From Hyphomicrobiales bacterium (GTDB lineage Bacteria; Pseudomonadota; Alphaproteobacteria; Rhizobiales; Rhizobiaceae): DNA of 64,000 nucleotides. The notes beneath the pieces were generated by a model. The model did no database searches, had not been told where the DNA came from, and worked only from the letters and a program-made list of their open reading frames with translations. The position numbers and the translations under genes were made by a program. Numbering within the stretch: position 1 is the stretch's first letter; each line of letters begins with the position of its first letter. Location of the stretch: NCBI GenBank assembly GCA_900466005.1, contig UEGQ01000004.1, positions 124,001 to 188,000 of the forward strand. The letters are read 5' to 3'. Below are positions 44,582 through 54,591 of this stretch, piece by piece.

Positions 44582-45733
44582 ATGAAGCGTCGCGCCTTTT
44601 TGATCTCGACAGCCGGTTCCGTGGCCGGCATGATGCTCCTGCCGCGCATGCCGTTTGCAGCCGAGGGCCAGATCGACTGGTACACCAGTTCCGACAACAA
44701 CATCCTCGATTTCTGGACAAACACTGTTAAGCCCGCCTTCGAGGCGGTGCATTCGGGCGTCACGCTCAATCTTGTGGATGCCGGTGACAATGCCGGCATT
44801 CAGGCAATCGCTGAACGGGCGATCGCTGCGATGCAGACGAATGCCGATCCCCAGGCCGACTATTTCGAGCATGCCGATCCGCGCCTGCCCAAGGGTGCCA
44901 TCGAGGCGGGCCTCTACGTCAACATGAAGGAAGCGGGGCTCGCGAACTATTCCAAGGTCAATCCGCTTGCCATCGACAGCGATTACAGCCTGCCTTATCG
45001 CGGCTCACAGGTCGTCTTGGCCTATGATACGACGAAGCTCTCGCCGGCCGATGTTCCGAAGACCTGGGATGATCTGGTCGCCTGGATCAAGGCCAATCCC
45101 GGCCAGTTCGTCTACAATCGTCCCGACAAGGGCGGCTCCGGTGGCAATTTCGTCCGCCGCGCCATCCATCAGGCCAATGGCCTCGATCCCAAGGCCTTCA
45201 CGGTCGACAACTATACCGAATCCTTCGGTAACGAGGCCCTCGGCAAGGCCTGGGATATCCTGAAGGATCTTGCTCCGGCGCTTTATGACGGTGGCGCATA
45301 CTCTTCCGGCAATACGCAATCGATCCAACTCCTGGCGCAGGGCGTGGTGACGATGACGCCGGTCTGGTCCGACCAGGTCCTCCAGGCAATCAGCCAGGGC
45401 GTCCTGCCGGAAACGACGGGCATTGTTCAGCTTCGAGACCTCGCCTTGTGTGGCGGCTTCTCGCGTGCCGTGGTGCTCACCAACGGCAAGAACCGCGATG
45501 CGGCCCTCAAGCTTGCCGACTTCGTGCTGACGGAGGAAATCCAAAGCGCCATCCTGGCTGAACTCGGAGGTTTTCCGGGTGTGAGCTGGGATTACGTTTC
45601 GGCCGAACTGCGCGAAAAGTTCGCCGACATCATTCCCGCGTCCATCCCGATTTTCCCTGCGGGCGCCTGGGAAGCAGCCGTCAACGACGGCTGGTATCGA
45701 AACGTCGCACCGAACGTCGACCGCAAGTCGTGA
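44582..45733 (+). CDS. Periplasmic binding protein (PotD/FbpA-like), Tat-type signal
   Basis: This is a 383-residue extracellular solute-binding protein. The N-terminus MKRRAFLISTAGSVAGMMLL looks like a twin-arginine signal (RRxFL), so it may be exported folded. The mature part begins near EGQIDWYTSSDNNILDFW and has PYRGSQVVLAYDTTKL, PKTWDDLVAWIKANPGQFVY and a GGSGGNFVRRAI segment, as in the family-1 proteins for polyamine, iron and phosphonate-type substrates. Three consecutive ATG codons precede AAG; the third, at 44582, has the best spacing to GGGAG. The stop overlaps the next gene. Confidence 0.88.
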   Translation: MKRRAFLISTAGSVAGMMLLPRMPFAAEGQIDWYTSSDNNILDFWTNTVKPAFEAVHSGVTLNLVDAGDNAGIQAIAERAIAAMQTNADPQADYFEHADPRLPKGAIEAGLYVNMKEAGLANYSKVNPLAIDSDYSLPYRGSQVVLAYDTTKLSPADVPKTWDDLVAWIKANPGQFVYNRPDKGGSGGNFVRRAIHQANGLDPKAFTVDNYTESFGNEALGKAWDILKDLAPALYDGGAYSSGNTQSIQLLAQGVVTMTPVWSDQVLQAISQGVLPETTGIVQLRDLALCGGFSRAVVLTNGKNRDAALKLADFVLTEEIQSAILAELGGFPGVSWDYVSAELREKFADIIPASIPIFPAGAWEAAVNDGWYRNVAPNVDRKS

Positions 45734-46608
45734 GCGTGTCGGAGCCATCATCAGTGCAGCCTGAGGTGGGCGAAGGCAGGAGACCGGCCGGTCTCCTGCT
45801 CGTCGCGCTTCCCGTCTTTCTCGTCTGCTGGCTGATCATCTGGCCGATTGCGAGCGCTATCCTGCGTACGATCTGGCGGCCGCAAGGCGACGGAACGTTT
45901 GGGTTCGACCTGTCGAGCTATGTCTTCTTCTTCAGCGACGCATACAGTCTCGACAATCTTTACCTGACGCTGTGGACGACGGGCACCTGCGCCGGGCTGT
46001 TGCTGATCGTGTGCCTTCCGGTAGCGCTCTATCTGCGTTTCGCACAGGGGAGGGTCGCCGCCTATGTCCAGGCTCTGGCGATCCTGCCGATGTTCGTTCC
46101 GTCGATCATCCTCGCCTATGCCTTCATCCGCGTTCTCGGGCCGAACGGAATGATCGACCTGGTGCTCAACGGTATCGGCCTGCCGAAAATCCGCACGCCC
46201 TATCTCACGCCTTGGGGACCGGTGATCGGGCTCGTATGGGACAACATTCCGCTGACGGTCCTCATTCTTCTCTCCGGCCTGGGATCGGTCAGCAACATGG
46301 CGGTCGAGGCGGCGCGCGATGTCGGCGCAAATCGCTGGCAGGTCTTCTGGCACATCATTCTGCCACGGATTTCCAATTCCATTCTCGTCGCCCTATCGTT
46401 CTCGGTGCTCGGCATCTTCTCGGCTTTCACACTGCCCTACCTCCTCGGCCCGGCCTCACCGGAGATGATGGGGCCCTTCATGCAAAGGACGTTCCGCGAC
46501 GTCAACGATCCGATCGCTGCCATCACGCAGGCGGTGATCACCTTCTGCTTCTGCATCGTCTTCGGGCTGTTTTACGTGCGGTCCGTCGCGCGCAACCGAG
46601 GAAAGTGA
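45730..46608 (+). CDS. ABC transporter permease (PotB/FbpB-like)
   Basis: This is a 292-residue inner-membrane permease with about six hydrophobic segments, the first at residues 22-45. The EAA loop is MAVEAARDVGANRWQVFWHIILPRI (about 194-218). It starts with GTG overlapping the binding-protein stop by 4 bases (GTGA). It pairs with the next gene product to form the channel of the importer. Confidence 0.92.
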   Translation: MSVSEPSSVQPEVGEGRRPAGLLLVALPVFLVCWLIIWPIASAILRTIWRPQGDGTFGFDLSSYVFFFSDAYSLDNLYLTLWTTGTCAGLLLIVCLPVALYLRFAQGRVAAYVQALAILPMFVPSIILAYAFIRVLGPNGMIDLVLNGIGLPKIRTPYLTPWGPVIGLVWDNIPLTVLILLSGLGSVSNMAVEAARDVGANRWQVFWHIILPRISNSILVALSFSVLGIFSAFTLPYLLGPASPEMMGPFMQRTFRDVNDPIAAITQAVITFCFCIVFGLFYVRSVARNRGK

Positions 46609-46614
46609 GCCCCC

Positions 46615-47439
46615 ATGCCAAGGCCTGCCTCAATCTGGCGCCCGACGGACATGACCGGCCCGGTCCTGGCCATTCTGCTTACGGTCGCGGTGGTCATGCC
46701 GCTTCTGGTCGTCGGCCTCTGGGCCTTTACGGAGGTGTGGCGTTACCCGAGCATTGTGCCGCAGCAGTTCGGGCTGCGGTTCTGGCAGCAAACGCTCAAC
46801 CGCTCCGACGTATGGAGTGCCCTGAGACTGAGTCTCGAGCTGTCGACCTTCGTCACCCTTGCTTCGGCCGTGATCTGCCTGCCTGCTGCCTACGCTTTCG
46901 CACGGATGCGCTTTCCGGGGCGCAATCTGCTGTTCTTTTCATTCCTTGCCGGCCATGCCTTTCCCAAGTTCGGGCTGTTGGTCGCGATCGCGGCCATCTT
47001 CCTGCAGCTCGACCTCATCGGTACCTTCTGGGGCGTGGCTCTGATCCAGCTGGTGAGCACGCTGATGTTCATGATCTGGATCCCTGTCGCCGCCTTTCAG
47101 AGCGTCGACAGGCGCATGGAGGAGGCGGCCCGCGACGTGGGTGCTGGCCCATTACGGGTCTTCTGGTCGATCACTCTGCCTCAGGCGATGCCCACGATCG
47201 CGGCGGCACTTCTTCTCACGTTCGTCAGCACATTCTACGAGACCGAAGGGGCCTGGCTGATCGGGGCGCCCGGCATTCGTACCATGCCGGTGCTGATGAT
47301 CAGCTTCATCAATAATCAGATGGTCATCCAGTACGGTGCCGTGCTTTCGGTCATGCTCTGGGTTCCGTCATTCATCGCTCTCATGTTCGCCCGCAGGGTC
47401 ATCGGCGGCGCGTCCTTCGCACGCGGCTTCGGCGGCTGA
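46615..47439 (+). CDS. ABC transporter permease (PotC-like)
   Basis: This is a 274-residue inner-membrane permease with about six hydrophobic segments (first at residues 14-38). The EAA loop is MEEAARDVGAGPLRVFWSITLPQAMP (about 167-192). It lies 6 bases after the first permease, on the same strand. The ATPase begins 26 bases downstream. Confidence 0.92.
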   Translation: MPRPASIWRPTDMTGPVLAILLTVAVVMPLLVVGLWAFTEVWRYPSIVPQQFGLRFWQQTLNRSDVWSALRLSLELSTFVTLASAVICLPAAYAFARMRFPGRNLLFFSFLAGHAFPKFGLLVAIAAIFLQLDLIGTFWGVALIQLVSTLMFMIWIPVAAFQSVDRRMEEAARDVGAGPLRVFWSITLPQAMPTIAAALLLTFVSTFYETEGAWLIGAPGIRTMPVLMISFINNQMVIQYGAVLSVMLWVPSFIALMFARRVIGGASFARGFGG

Positions 47440-47465
47440 GGACATCAGATTTCGGGAACCAGCGC

Positions 47466-48512
47466 ATGTCACTTCTCAATATCCAGGGTGTATCGAAGAC
47501 TTTTCCCGGTGGGACGGTGGCGGTCGACGATTTTTCTCTCGACGTGGCTGCTGGCGAGCTTGTCTGCCTTCTTGGGCCTTCCGGATCGGGAAAGTCGACG
47601 GTCCTTCGCATGATCGGGGGCTTTGAGCGGCCTACTGCGGGCTTCGTTTCGATCGACGGAGAGGAGGTTACCCACCTCCCGCCGAACCGGCGTCCGACCG
47701 GCATGGTCTTTCAGAGCCACGCGCTCTGGAGCCACATGAACGTCTTCAGGAATATCGCCTTCGGGCTCAGACTGCGCGGCCTGCCCGCAGGCGAGATCAA
47801 GGACAGGGTCGAAGCCGTGCTCGAACTGGTCGGCCTCGCCGGCTATGGTCGCCGGATGACGAACCAGCTCTCCGGTGGCCAGCAACAGCGTGTTGCGCTG
47901 GCGCGATCACTCGTGCTCGAACCGAAGATCCTGTTGCTTGACGAACCCTTCGCCAGTCTCGATCAGCACTTGCGCGAGCGCCTGCGCGAGGAGGTACGGG
48001 ATATCCAGCAGCGGCTGAAGATCACGACGCTCTTCGTCACCCACGGCCAGGACGAGGCGCTTTCCATGGCCGACAGGATTGTGGTGATGCGAAACGGTCG
48101 CACCGAGCAGGCCGATCGACCCGAGGTCGTTTATCGTGACCCGCAGACCCCGTTCGTCGCCGGATTCATCGGCACCATGAATTTCGTCGAGGGCGTGGTC
48201 GACAAGGGGCGGTTCGTTCATGACAGCCTCAGTGTCCCGCTACCGGTGGCCGATGGAAAGGCCACGCTCGCCGTGCGTCCGGAGGCGCTCAACCTCGTGG
48301 CCAGCGAACCCGGCCAGGCACGCGTCAACCGCGTCACTGATTTCGGCACGCATGGTCTCGTCGACCTCGTGCTCGCCGATGGCACGAGGCTGAAGTCCAT
48401 GGTCCCCGAGCCGGATCGTTTCCGGGAAGGCCAGGGTGTGGACCTTCTGCCCCGTGCCTTCGCCGCCTTCCGTGATGATCGCCAGCTTTACCGGACATCC
48501 GCCCATGCTTGA
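47466..48512 (+). CDS. ABC transporter ATP-binding protein (PotA/FbpC-like)
   Basis: This is a 348-residue ATPase with Walker A GPSGSGKS (about residues 37-44), Q-loop [13 protein letters not shown], signature [14 protein letters not shown], Walker [13 protein letters not shown] and H-loop VTHGQDEAL (with Gly where His-Asp-Gln is more usual, the His itself present). A TOBE-like C-terminal region follows from about residue 235. It belongs to the polyamine/iron/phosphonate group rather than the MalK sugar group. The last 8 bases overlap the start of the GDPD gene, which ties hydrolysis to uptake. Confidence 0.93.
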   Translation: MSLLNIQGVSKTFPGGTVAVDDFSLDVAAGELVCLLGPSGSGKSTVLRMIGGFERPTAGFVSIDGEEVTHLPPNRRPTGMVFQSHALWSHMNVFRNIAFGLRLRGLPAGEIKDRVEAVLELVGLAGYGRRMTNQLSGGQQQRVALARSLVLEPKILLLDEPFASLDQHLRERLREEVRDIQQRLKITTLFVTHGQDEALSMADRIVVMRNGRTEQADRPEVVYRDPQTPFVAGFIGTMNFVEGVVDKGRFVHDSLSVPLPVADGKATLAVRPEALNLVASEPGQARVNRVTDFGTHGLVDLVLADGTRLKSMVPEPDRFREGQGVDLLPRAFAAFRDDRQLYRTSAHA

Positions 48513-49338
48513 TCCGCTCTATCTCCACTCCGATGGCCATCGCACGCGGCTGAAATGGCATCGTGCACGACGCAAGGTCTCGGACCCGGAGTTCACCGCG
48601 ACACGTATTCTCGAAGCTATGCGCCTCGGAGCGAGTGTCGAGGTCGATCTGGTCGTCCATGCCGACCAGGGGTGCGCGATCCTGCATGATCTGCGCCTCG
48701 ATCGCAGCACCACGGGCTCCGGCCTTGTGGGAGAGACGTCCGCGGATGAACTGCGCCGATTGCATCTGCGTGACAATGATGGCGCGCCGATCGGTGACCG
48801 GGTGATGTTGCTCGAGGACTTGTGCAGTTTGCTCGGTGAGAACCCGGCACACCCGGACGCACTCCTGCAGCTCGACTTCAAGGAGAATCGCTCCCGTCTC
48901 GACCGGGGCACCATCGAGAGTTTTGCCGCAGCGGTCGGGCCGGTCGCCGGCCAGATGATCCTGTCGGGTGGGGATGCCGCCGCGATCGCTGCGCTGGCTG
49001 CCGCGACGCCGTCGCTGAGGACCGGTTACGACCCCACCTATCCGGGTGTCCTGAACGATCTGAAATCGGCCGGCGATTTTGCCGAGTTTACCGTCGAGGC
49101 TCTGCGCACGGCCCCGGCGGCGGCCATCATCTACCTCGATTATGAACTCATCCTGGCAGCTGACGGTCATGGCGTCGACATGATCGGCATGATCCACGCC
49201 GACAACCGACTGGTCGACGCCTGGACGATCCGGGAGGTTCGCGCCGAGACGATCGCGGCGTCCAGGCGTCTCATGACCTTACGGGCGGATCAGATCACGA
49301 CGGACGATGCGGAAGGATTGACAGGAGCACTCGCATGA
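48505..49338 (+). CDS. Glycerophosphodiester phosphodiesterase family protein
   Basis: This 277-residue protein is a GDPD-type TIM barrel, which splits glycerophosphodiesters into glycerol 3-phosphate, or glycerol plus a phosphomonoester, and an alcohol. The catalytic set is recognisable: WHRARRKVSDPEFT (first His-Arg), ASVEVDLVVHADQG (Glu-x-Asp) and AILHDLRLDRSTTG (second His-Asp). LLQLDFKENR is the later conserved strand. It has no signal peptide, so it acts after import. The ATG overlaps the ATPase gene by 8 bases and its own end overlaps the IMPase gene by 4. Confidence 0.87.
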   Translation: MLDPLYLHSDGHRTRLKWHRARRKVSDPEFTATRILEAMRLGASVEVDLVVHADQGCAILHDLRLDRSTTGSGLVGETSADELRRLHLRDNDGAPIGDRVMLLEDLCSLLGENPAHPDALLQLDFKENRSRLDRGTIESFAAAVGPVAGQMILSGGDAAAIAALAAATPSLRTGYDPTYPGVLNDLKSAGDFAEFTVEALRTAPAAAIIYLDYELILAADGHGVDMIGMIHADNRLVDAWTIREVRAETIAASRRLMTLRADQITTDDAEGLTGALA

Positions 49339-50147
49339 CCGGATTCGAAGTCGACAAGGTCCTCGCGGATATGGTCGAAGCCACGCGGCGCGCCGGCGCG
49401 CTCACTCTCGATTATTTCCACCGCCGTGAGACACTCGAAATCGGCGTCAAGGGCCCCGGCGATTTCGTCAGTGAGGCGGACGAGCAATCAGAGACGCTGA
49501 TCCGGCACCATCTTCTGTCGCGCTATCCCGACTGGAGCCTCAGCGGAGAAGAATTCCCGCCCGTCGAAGGGGTCGATTCAACCTACCGGTTTCTGGTCGA
49601 TCCGATCGACGGGACGACGAATTTCCTCAGCGGACTGGATTATACGATCACCATTGCGCTTCGGCAGGGCGACAAGACCGTCTGCGGTCTCGTCTACAAT
49701 CCCGTTACCGACGAAATGTTCACGGCTGTCGCGGGCGGCGGTGCCTACCTCAATGGCCGGCAGCTGCGTATTCGCGACAATCGTGATATCGGCCAGATGG
49801 TTGTGGGCACGGGCTTGCCGACGCCGAACCTCTCGTTGCATCCGGGCGCCTATAGCCGGCTCGACGCGATCCGCGCGCCGATTGGGGCGGTGCGGGTCGT
49901 CGGCAGCGCCGCCAACTCCTGCGCCTACGTCGCCTGTGGCAGGCTGACTGGATATTTCGAGCAGACTGGCTTCACTGACACGGCTGCCGGCATTCTGCTC
50001 GTTCAGGAAGCCGGAGGTGTCGTGACCGACTGGTGGGGCAGGGGGCCAGAGCATTTCGAAAAGTCGGGCGTCCTGATCGTGGCGAACACCTCAACTCATG
50101 CCTACCTTCTCGACCATCTGCAGCAGGTCGCGCAGCCATCGGCCTGA
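49335..50147 (+). CDS. Inositol monophosphatase family protein
   Basis: This 270-residue Mg-dependent phosphatase has the IMPase/SuhB motifs GDFVSEADEQSE (residues about 41-52), FLVDPIDGTTNFLSG (motif A, metal ligands Asp and Asp) and GYFEQTGFTDTAAGILLVQEAGGVVTDWWG (motif B). It removes phosphate from inositol phosphates or similar sugar phosphates. Overlap with the GDPD gene suggests it acts on the GDPD product; if the transported substrate is glycerophosphoinositol, the final product would be free inositol. It could equally act on another phosphate monoester. Confidence 0.9.
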   Translation: MTGFEVDKVLADMVEATRRAGALTLDYFHRRETLEIGVKGPGDFVSEADEQSETLIRHHLLSRYPDWSLSGEEFPPVEGVDSTYRFLVDPIDGTTNFLSGLDYTITIALRQGDKTVCGLVYNPVTDEMFTAVAGGGAYLNGRQLRIRDNRDIGQMVVGTGLPTPNLSLHPGAYSRLDAIRAPIGAVRVVGSAANSCAYVACGRLTGYFEQTGFTDTAAGILLVQEAGGVVTDWWGRGPEHFEKSGVLIVANTSTHAYLLDHLQQVAQPSA

Positions 50148-50368
50148 TCGCTCCGGCGGAGGCCGCACTCGCGGTGGAGCGATCCCTGTCGCTTGGGTCG
50201 AATGCGCTTGCCTGTGAAAGGCCCTCCTGCGGCTGCCGCCGGGGCGGACGGCGCGTCGTCGCCGTTGCTCGTTTCTGCCGAATTCTTGCCTGATACTCCG
50301 GGAAACCAAATAATGTACGTACGTCCGCGACCGGTTTGATATAGCCGACAGTCGGCAATGGCGGTTCG

Positions 50369-51325
50369 ATGGAGGGAATTTTGCTTGAGAGCGAGACCAT
50401 TCAGGCCAGGGCGGCAGCAATTCGTCTGCGGATACTCGACGTCCTGTCACGATTGCCGTGGGACGGCGTAAGTTTCCAGCATGAGATACCGGGGCTTTCG
50501 CTCTATCGGATCGTCGAATCCGCCGGGCCGTTCTCCACCGTCTATGAACCCAGCCTTTCGCTGATCATCAAGGGCAGCAAGCGCCTCAGCGTCGGCAATG
50601 AGAGGCTTGTATACGACGAGTCATGCTTCTTTCTCACCACGATCGGACTGCCGATGACCGGCCAGATCTGCGAAGTAAGCAAGACGGAGCCTTATGTCGC
50701 CGCCAAACTGCGCCTGGACCTCGATGCGCTCCGGCGTCTGATAACCAATCACGACCTCTATCCGACGAACACCTCCGAGCGCGACCGCGGCATCGTGGTT
50801 GGCAGGGCCACGCCGGAACTGTTCGATGCGCTCTGGCGGCTGATTTCGCTCGTGGATTCCCCGAGCGACATACCGTTCATGGCGAACCATATCCAGAACG
50901 AGATCTTATACCGACTTCTCACGGGTGAGCAGGGGGGACGGCTCCGCCGCTTTGCGCTGGCCGGAACGAACAGCAACCGTGTGGCAAAGGCGGTGGCTTG
51001 GCTGAAGGAAAACTACGCCATGCCGCTTCGTGTCGAGGCACTGGCGGAAATGGCGAACATGGGCGTTTCCACACTCCATCATCATTTCCGTGCGGTGACT
51101 GCCATGAGCCCGCTGCAATTCCAGAAACATTTGCGGCTGCACCATGCGCGCGAGCTGATGCTCTCCGGTTCGCTTGACGCGGCGAGCGCGGCACTCAAGG
51201 TCGGGTACGAGAGCCCGACACAGTTCAGCCGGGAATATCGCCGCATGTTCGGTCATCCTCCCCTGCGCGACGTCAAGGCCATCCTCAGTTCGGACGGCGC
51301 GCGCCGGCGCGGCTCGGTCGGATAG
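50369..51325 (+). CDS. AraC-family regulator with AraC_N domain
   Basis: This is a 318-residue regulator. The N-terminal AraC_N domain (about residues 30-185) has YEPSLSLIIKGSKRLSVGNERLVYDESCFFLTTIGLPM. The C-terminal DNA-binding domain has MPLRVEALAEMANMGVSTLHHHFRAVTAMSPLQFQK and LDAASAALKVGYESPTQFSREYRRMFG. Members such as YqhC respond to aldehydes. The downstream two-subunit molybdenum hydroxylase, 228 bases away on the same strand, is the likely target. The start may be the ATG at 50369 or the TTG four codons later, which has GGAGGG before it. Confidence 0.9.
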   Translation: MEGILLESETIQARAAAIRLRILDVLSRLPWDGVSFQHEIPGLSLYRIVESAGPFSTVYEPSLSLIIKGSKRLSVGNERLVYDESCFFLTTIGLPMTGQICEVSKTEPYVAAKLRLDLDALRRLITNHDLYPTNTSERDRGIVVGRATPELFDALWRLISLVDSPSDIPFMANHIQNEILYRLLTGEQGGRLRRFALAGTNSNRVAKAVAWLKENYAMPLRVEALAEMANMGVSTLHHHFRAVTAMSPLQFQKHLRLHHARELMLSGSLDAASAALKVGYESPTQFSREYRRMFGHPPLRDVKAILSSDGARRRGSVG

Positions 51326-51553
51326 TGCAATTCTGACGGAATGCCGCCGATGGCGGCTCGCGCACAGGTTTTCGCGGATGTGTGGGGCAGTCACGTTCGC
51401 GCGACAGGATCAGGCAATAATCGGGCAGAATCCTGCCTACCGAAATTCAGCATGGTCTTATAAGCTCCCAGAGATGACAAACGTCAAGCGGCGTCCGCCG
51501 GACAAGATCCCGGCCGACGCCCCGCGACCGTGTCACAACGCGAGGAGAACACC

Positions 51554-52012
51554 ATGGTGACTTTGACGATCAACGGCAGCGACCATGCACTCGATGCCGA
51601 ACCGGACATGCCGCTTCTGTGGGCGATCCGCGACCTCGTCGGACTGACGGGAACGAAATTCGGCTGCGGCATCGCGCAATGCGGTGCCTGCACTGTGCTC
51701 CTGGACGGCGCGCCGGTGCGCTCCTGCCAGACACTCATCGGCGACGTCGGCACCGCGAAGATTACGACGATCGAAGGGCTCTCGGGGAAGGTGGCGGAGA
51801 CGGTGCAGACCGTCTGGGCCGATCTCGATGTTCCGCAATGCGGCTACTGCCAGTCGGGTCAGATCATCTCAGTGACCGATCTTCTGACCAACAATCCGAA
51901 GCCGACGGACGACGATATCGACACTGCCATGACCGGCAATCTCTGTCGCTGCGCCACCTATCACCGAATCCGTGCCGGCATTCACGAAGCCGCCAAACGC
52001 CTGGAGGCCTGA
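51554..52012 (+). CDS. Molybdenum hydroxylase, [2Fe-2S] small subunit (IorA-like)
   Basis: This 152-residue subunit carries two [2Fe-2S] clusters: FGCGIAQCGACTVLLDG (plant-type ferredoxin site) and PQCGYCQSGQIIS with GNLCRCATYHRI (second cluster). It passes electrons from the molybdenum site to an acceptor. AGGAG lies 8 bases before the ATG at 51554; an in-frame ATG 24 bases earlier is less well placed. It is followed after 3 bases by the catalytic subunit gene. Isoquinoline 1-oxidoreductase and periplasmic aldehyde dehydrogenases have this architecture. Confidence 0.95.
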   Translation: MVTLTINGSDHALDAEPDMPLLWAIRDLVGLTGTKFGCGIAQCGACTVLLDGAPVRSCQTLIGDVGTAKITTIEGLSGKVAETVQTVWADLDVPQCGYCQSGQIISVTDLLTNNPKPTDDDIDTAMTGNLCRCATYHRIRAGIHEAAKRLEA

Positions 52013-52015
52013 ACG

Positions 52016-54235
52016 ATGATCCCGAAACTGATGCAATCCCTGACGCTTCCCGTGGCGAAGGTTCAGGCCTCGCGCCGGCAGTTCATGCTGGGCGTGCTGG
52101 CGGCGGGCGGCGGTATTGCCGTCGGCTATCAGCTCCTCGAAGCCTCGCCTGCCGCCGCCGGACAGCCTTCCGCGGATGGCGGAAATGCGGCCGCCTTCAC
52201 GCCGTATCTGACGATCGACGGCGATGGCAAGGTCATTGTGCTCTCGTCCCAGTTCGAGATGGGACAGGGCTCCTATAACGGGCTTGCGACGCTCGTTGCC
52301 GAGGAACTCGATGCAGACTGGTCGTCGATCGACGTTCGCGGCGTCGCCGGCAACGTGAAGGCCTATGGCAACATCGCCTTCGGCGGCACGATCCAGGGAA
52401 CGGGCGGCTCCACCTCCATGGTCACATCCTGGGAGCGCTATCGAAAGGCGGGCGCGGCGGCGCGCGCGATGCTGGTGGCAGCAGCAGCGTCCGAGTGGGG
52501 TGTTCGGCCGGAAGAGATCACCGTCGAGAACGGCGTGCTGACGCACCCCTCCGGCAAGACCGCCGGTTTCGGCGCCTTTGCGGCCAAGGCGGCAGCCATG
52601 CCGGTGCCGACCGATGTGGAACTCAAGCAGCCGGGCGACTGGAAACTGATCGGCAATCCCAAGCTGAAGCGCTTCGACAGTGCCCGGAAGGCGAACGGGA
52701 CCGAACAGTACACGATCGACGTCAAATTGCCGGGCATGCTGACGGCAGTGATGATCCACCCGCCGACGTTCGGCGCCAAGGTCAAGTCTTTTGATGCCTC
52801 TGCGGCCCGTGCGGTCAAAGGGGTGGTCGATGTCGTCGAGACGCCGCGCGGCATAGCGGTCGTCGGCGAGCACATGTGGGCGGCGATGAAGGGCCGGGAA
52901 GCTGTCAAGGTGGTCTGGGACGACGCAGCGGCCGAAAAGCGCAGCAGCTCCGACATCATGGCGATGTACAGGGACCTCGCGGACAAGGCGCCGGTGGCCG
53001 TCGCGCGCAAGGACGGTGACGCAGAGGCGGGCTTTGCGGGCGCGGCCAAGGTCATCGAGGCGACCTTCGAGTTTCCCTATCTGGCGCATGCCGCGATGGA
53101 ACCGCTCAACGCGGTGGCACGCAGGACCGAGGATGGAACGCTGGAGATATGGGGCGGGCACCAGTTCCCCGATGTCTACCAGATGCTCGCCAGCCAGATC
53201 GTCGGGACGACACCGGACAAGGTGAAACTGCACGTCATGAAGAGCGGCGGCAGTTTCGGCCGGCGCGCAGTCTTCGACGGCGACGTGGTCGTGGAGTCCG
53301 TCTACGTCGCCAAGGCGCTCGGCTTCCGGGCCCCGGTCAAGGTCCAGTGGACCCGAGAGGACGACATGCGGGCCGGCCGCTATCGCCCTGCCTATGTGCA
53401 CAAGCTCAAGGCGGGGATCGACGGTGAGGGCAAGCTTGTCGCCTGGAGCGACCACGTGGTCGGGCAATCGATCATGGCCAAGACCGCTTTCGAAGGCATG
53501 GTTCAGAACGGGGTCGATCCGACCTCGGTCGAAGGGGCAAGCAACCTGCCCTATGCCATTCCCAGCCAGACGGTCGGCCTGACGACCACCGAGGTCGGCG
53601 TACCTGTCCTCTGGTGGCGGTCCGTGGGCTCGACCCACACTGCGTTCGCGGCGGAAGCCTTCATCGACGAAGTCGCCGAAGCGGCAGGCCGCGATCCTGT
53701 CGAGTATCGCCTCTCGATGCTCGATCCGCAGTCGCGTCACGCGGTTGTCCTCAGGCTGGCGGCGGAAAAGGCCGAATGGACGAAACCGCTTGCGGAGGGG
53801 CATTTCCGTGGTGTTGCGGTCGCCGAAAGCTTCGGGTCCGTCGTCGCGCAGATCGCGGAAGTCTCGACCGACGGCAACGGCAGTATCAAGGTCGAACGCG
53901 TCGTGGCCGCCGTCGATTGCGGTCTGGCGGTCAATCCGGATCAGGTCCGCGCCCAGGTCGAGGGCGGGATAGGGTTCGGTCTGGGCGCCATTTTCGGCGA
54001 GGAAATCACTCTGACGTCCGGCAAGGTCGATCAGGGCAACTTCGACATGTACACGCCGCTCCGGATCGACGCGATGCCGGCGGTGGAGGTCCATATCCTT
54101 GCCTCTGCCAATCCGCCGTCCGGGATCGGCGAGCCGGGTGTTCCGCCGATCGGGCCGGCGGTCGCCAATGCCGTCTACAGGGCGCTCGGCAAGCGGATCC
54201 GTCTCATGCCCTTTGCCAAGACGCTCAATGCATGA
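52016..54235 (+). CDS. Molybdenum hydroxylase, catalytic subunit (IorB/aldehyde dehydrogenase-like)
   Basis: This 739-residue molybdopterin-cytosine-dinucleotide subunit oxidises an aldehyde or N-heteroaromatic compound. An N-terminal [24 protein letters not shown] is a Tat-type signal, so the complex is exported folded, carrying the small subunit. Cofactor motifs are [56 protein letters not shown] and the terminal [25 protein letters not shown] with the catalytic Glu. No FAD subunit is present, as expected for this IorAB-type pair, so electrons probably go to a cytochrome not encoded here. The substrate is unknown. Confidence 0.93.
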   Translation: MIPKLMQSLTLPVAKVQASRRQFMLGVLAAGGGIAVGYQLLEASPAAAGQPSADGGNAAAFTPYLTIDGDGKVIVLSSQFEMGQGSYNGLATLVAEELDADWSSIDVRGVAGNVKAYGNIAFGGTIQGTGGSTSMVTSWERYRKAGAAARAMLVAAAASEWGVRPEEITVENGVLTHPSGKTAGFGAFAAKAAAMPVPTDVELKQPGDWKLIGNPKLKRFDSARKANGTEQYTIDVKLPGMLTAVMIHPPTFGAKVKSFDASAARAVKGVVDVVETPRGIAVVGEHMWAAMKGREAVKVVWDDAAAEKRSSSDIMAMYRDLADKAPVAVARKDGDAEAGFAGAAKVIEATFEFPYLAHAAMEPLNAVARRTEDGTLEIWGGHQFPDVYQMLASQIVGTTPDKVKLHVMKSGGSFGRRAVFDGDVVVESVYVAKALGFRAPVKVQWTREDDMRAGRYRPAYVHKLKAGIDGEGKLVAWSDHVVGQSIMAKTAFEGMVQNGVDPTSVEGASNLPYAIPSQTVGLTTTEVGVPVLWWRSVGSTHTAFAAEAFIDEVAEAAGRDPVEYRLSMLDPQSRHAVVLRLAAEKAEWTKPLAEGHFRGVAVAESFGSVVAQIAEVSTDGNGSIKVERVVAAVDCGLAVNPDQVRAQVEGGIGFGLGAIFGEEITLTSGKVDQGNFDMYTPLRIDAMPAVEVHILASANPPSGIGEPGVPPIGPAVANAVYRALGKRIRLMPFAKTLNA

Positions 54236-54591
54236 TCCCATCATCCCCGGCCGTGCGAGCGGCCGGGGATGATGCCCCGCCCGTTGTCGCTCGGATCTGA
54301 TCGGGCCGGACGACGTGGATTCCTGGTCGGCGTTCTCCGCCGACGAAGGCACCTCACGGTTTCGTCGCGCCCATCGGCAAGTCTGAGGCGTCGAAGAAAA
54401 GTCTCTCTTGAACGAAGAGGTCATGACGATCCCAAGGTCACAAACGCTCGCATTCCCCAAGTGAAATGGTTGAACGCGCCACGCTTGCCGGCGCAAATGC
54501 GTGGGTCCGGGAGGACCGTGATCTCCGAGGCTCAGTCAGGATGACAAACCGCGACAGTCAATGCGCGTCCGGAGCATGTGCGAATGGCAAA
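54236..54591. other. Gene-free spacer after the molybdenum hydroxylase
   Basis: No gene is supported in these 356 bases between the rightward molybdenum hydroxylase and the leftward 3-dehydroshikimate dehydratase. The left edge holds a 15-bp hairpin described separately. I see no operator, repeat or RNA gene in the rest. Confidence 0.5.
54239..54274. terminator. 15-bp perfect hairpin after molybdenum hydroxylase operon
   Basis: Arms at 54239-54253 and 54260-54274 are perfect reverse complements (CATCATCCCCGGCCG), with the loop TGCGAG. It begins 4 bases after the stop of the catalytic subunit. There is no T tract, but the stem is strong and sits between convergent genes, so a bidirectional terminator is likely. 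Confidence 0.6.

Noticed and set aside
51869..54496. An 875-codon open frame on the minus strand opposite the molybdenum hydroxylase gene.
   Set aside because: It lies antisense to a gene with clear cofactor motifs, and its composition (Arg/His/Asp-rich, no domains) is that of a GC-rich shadow frame.
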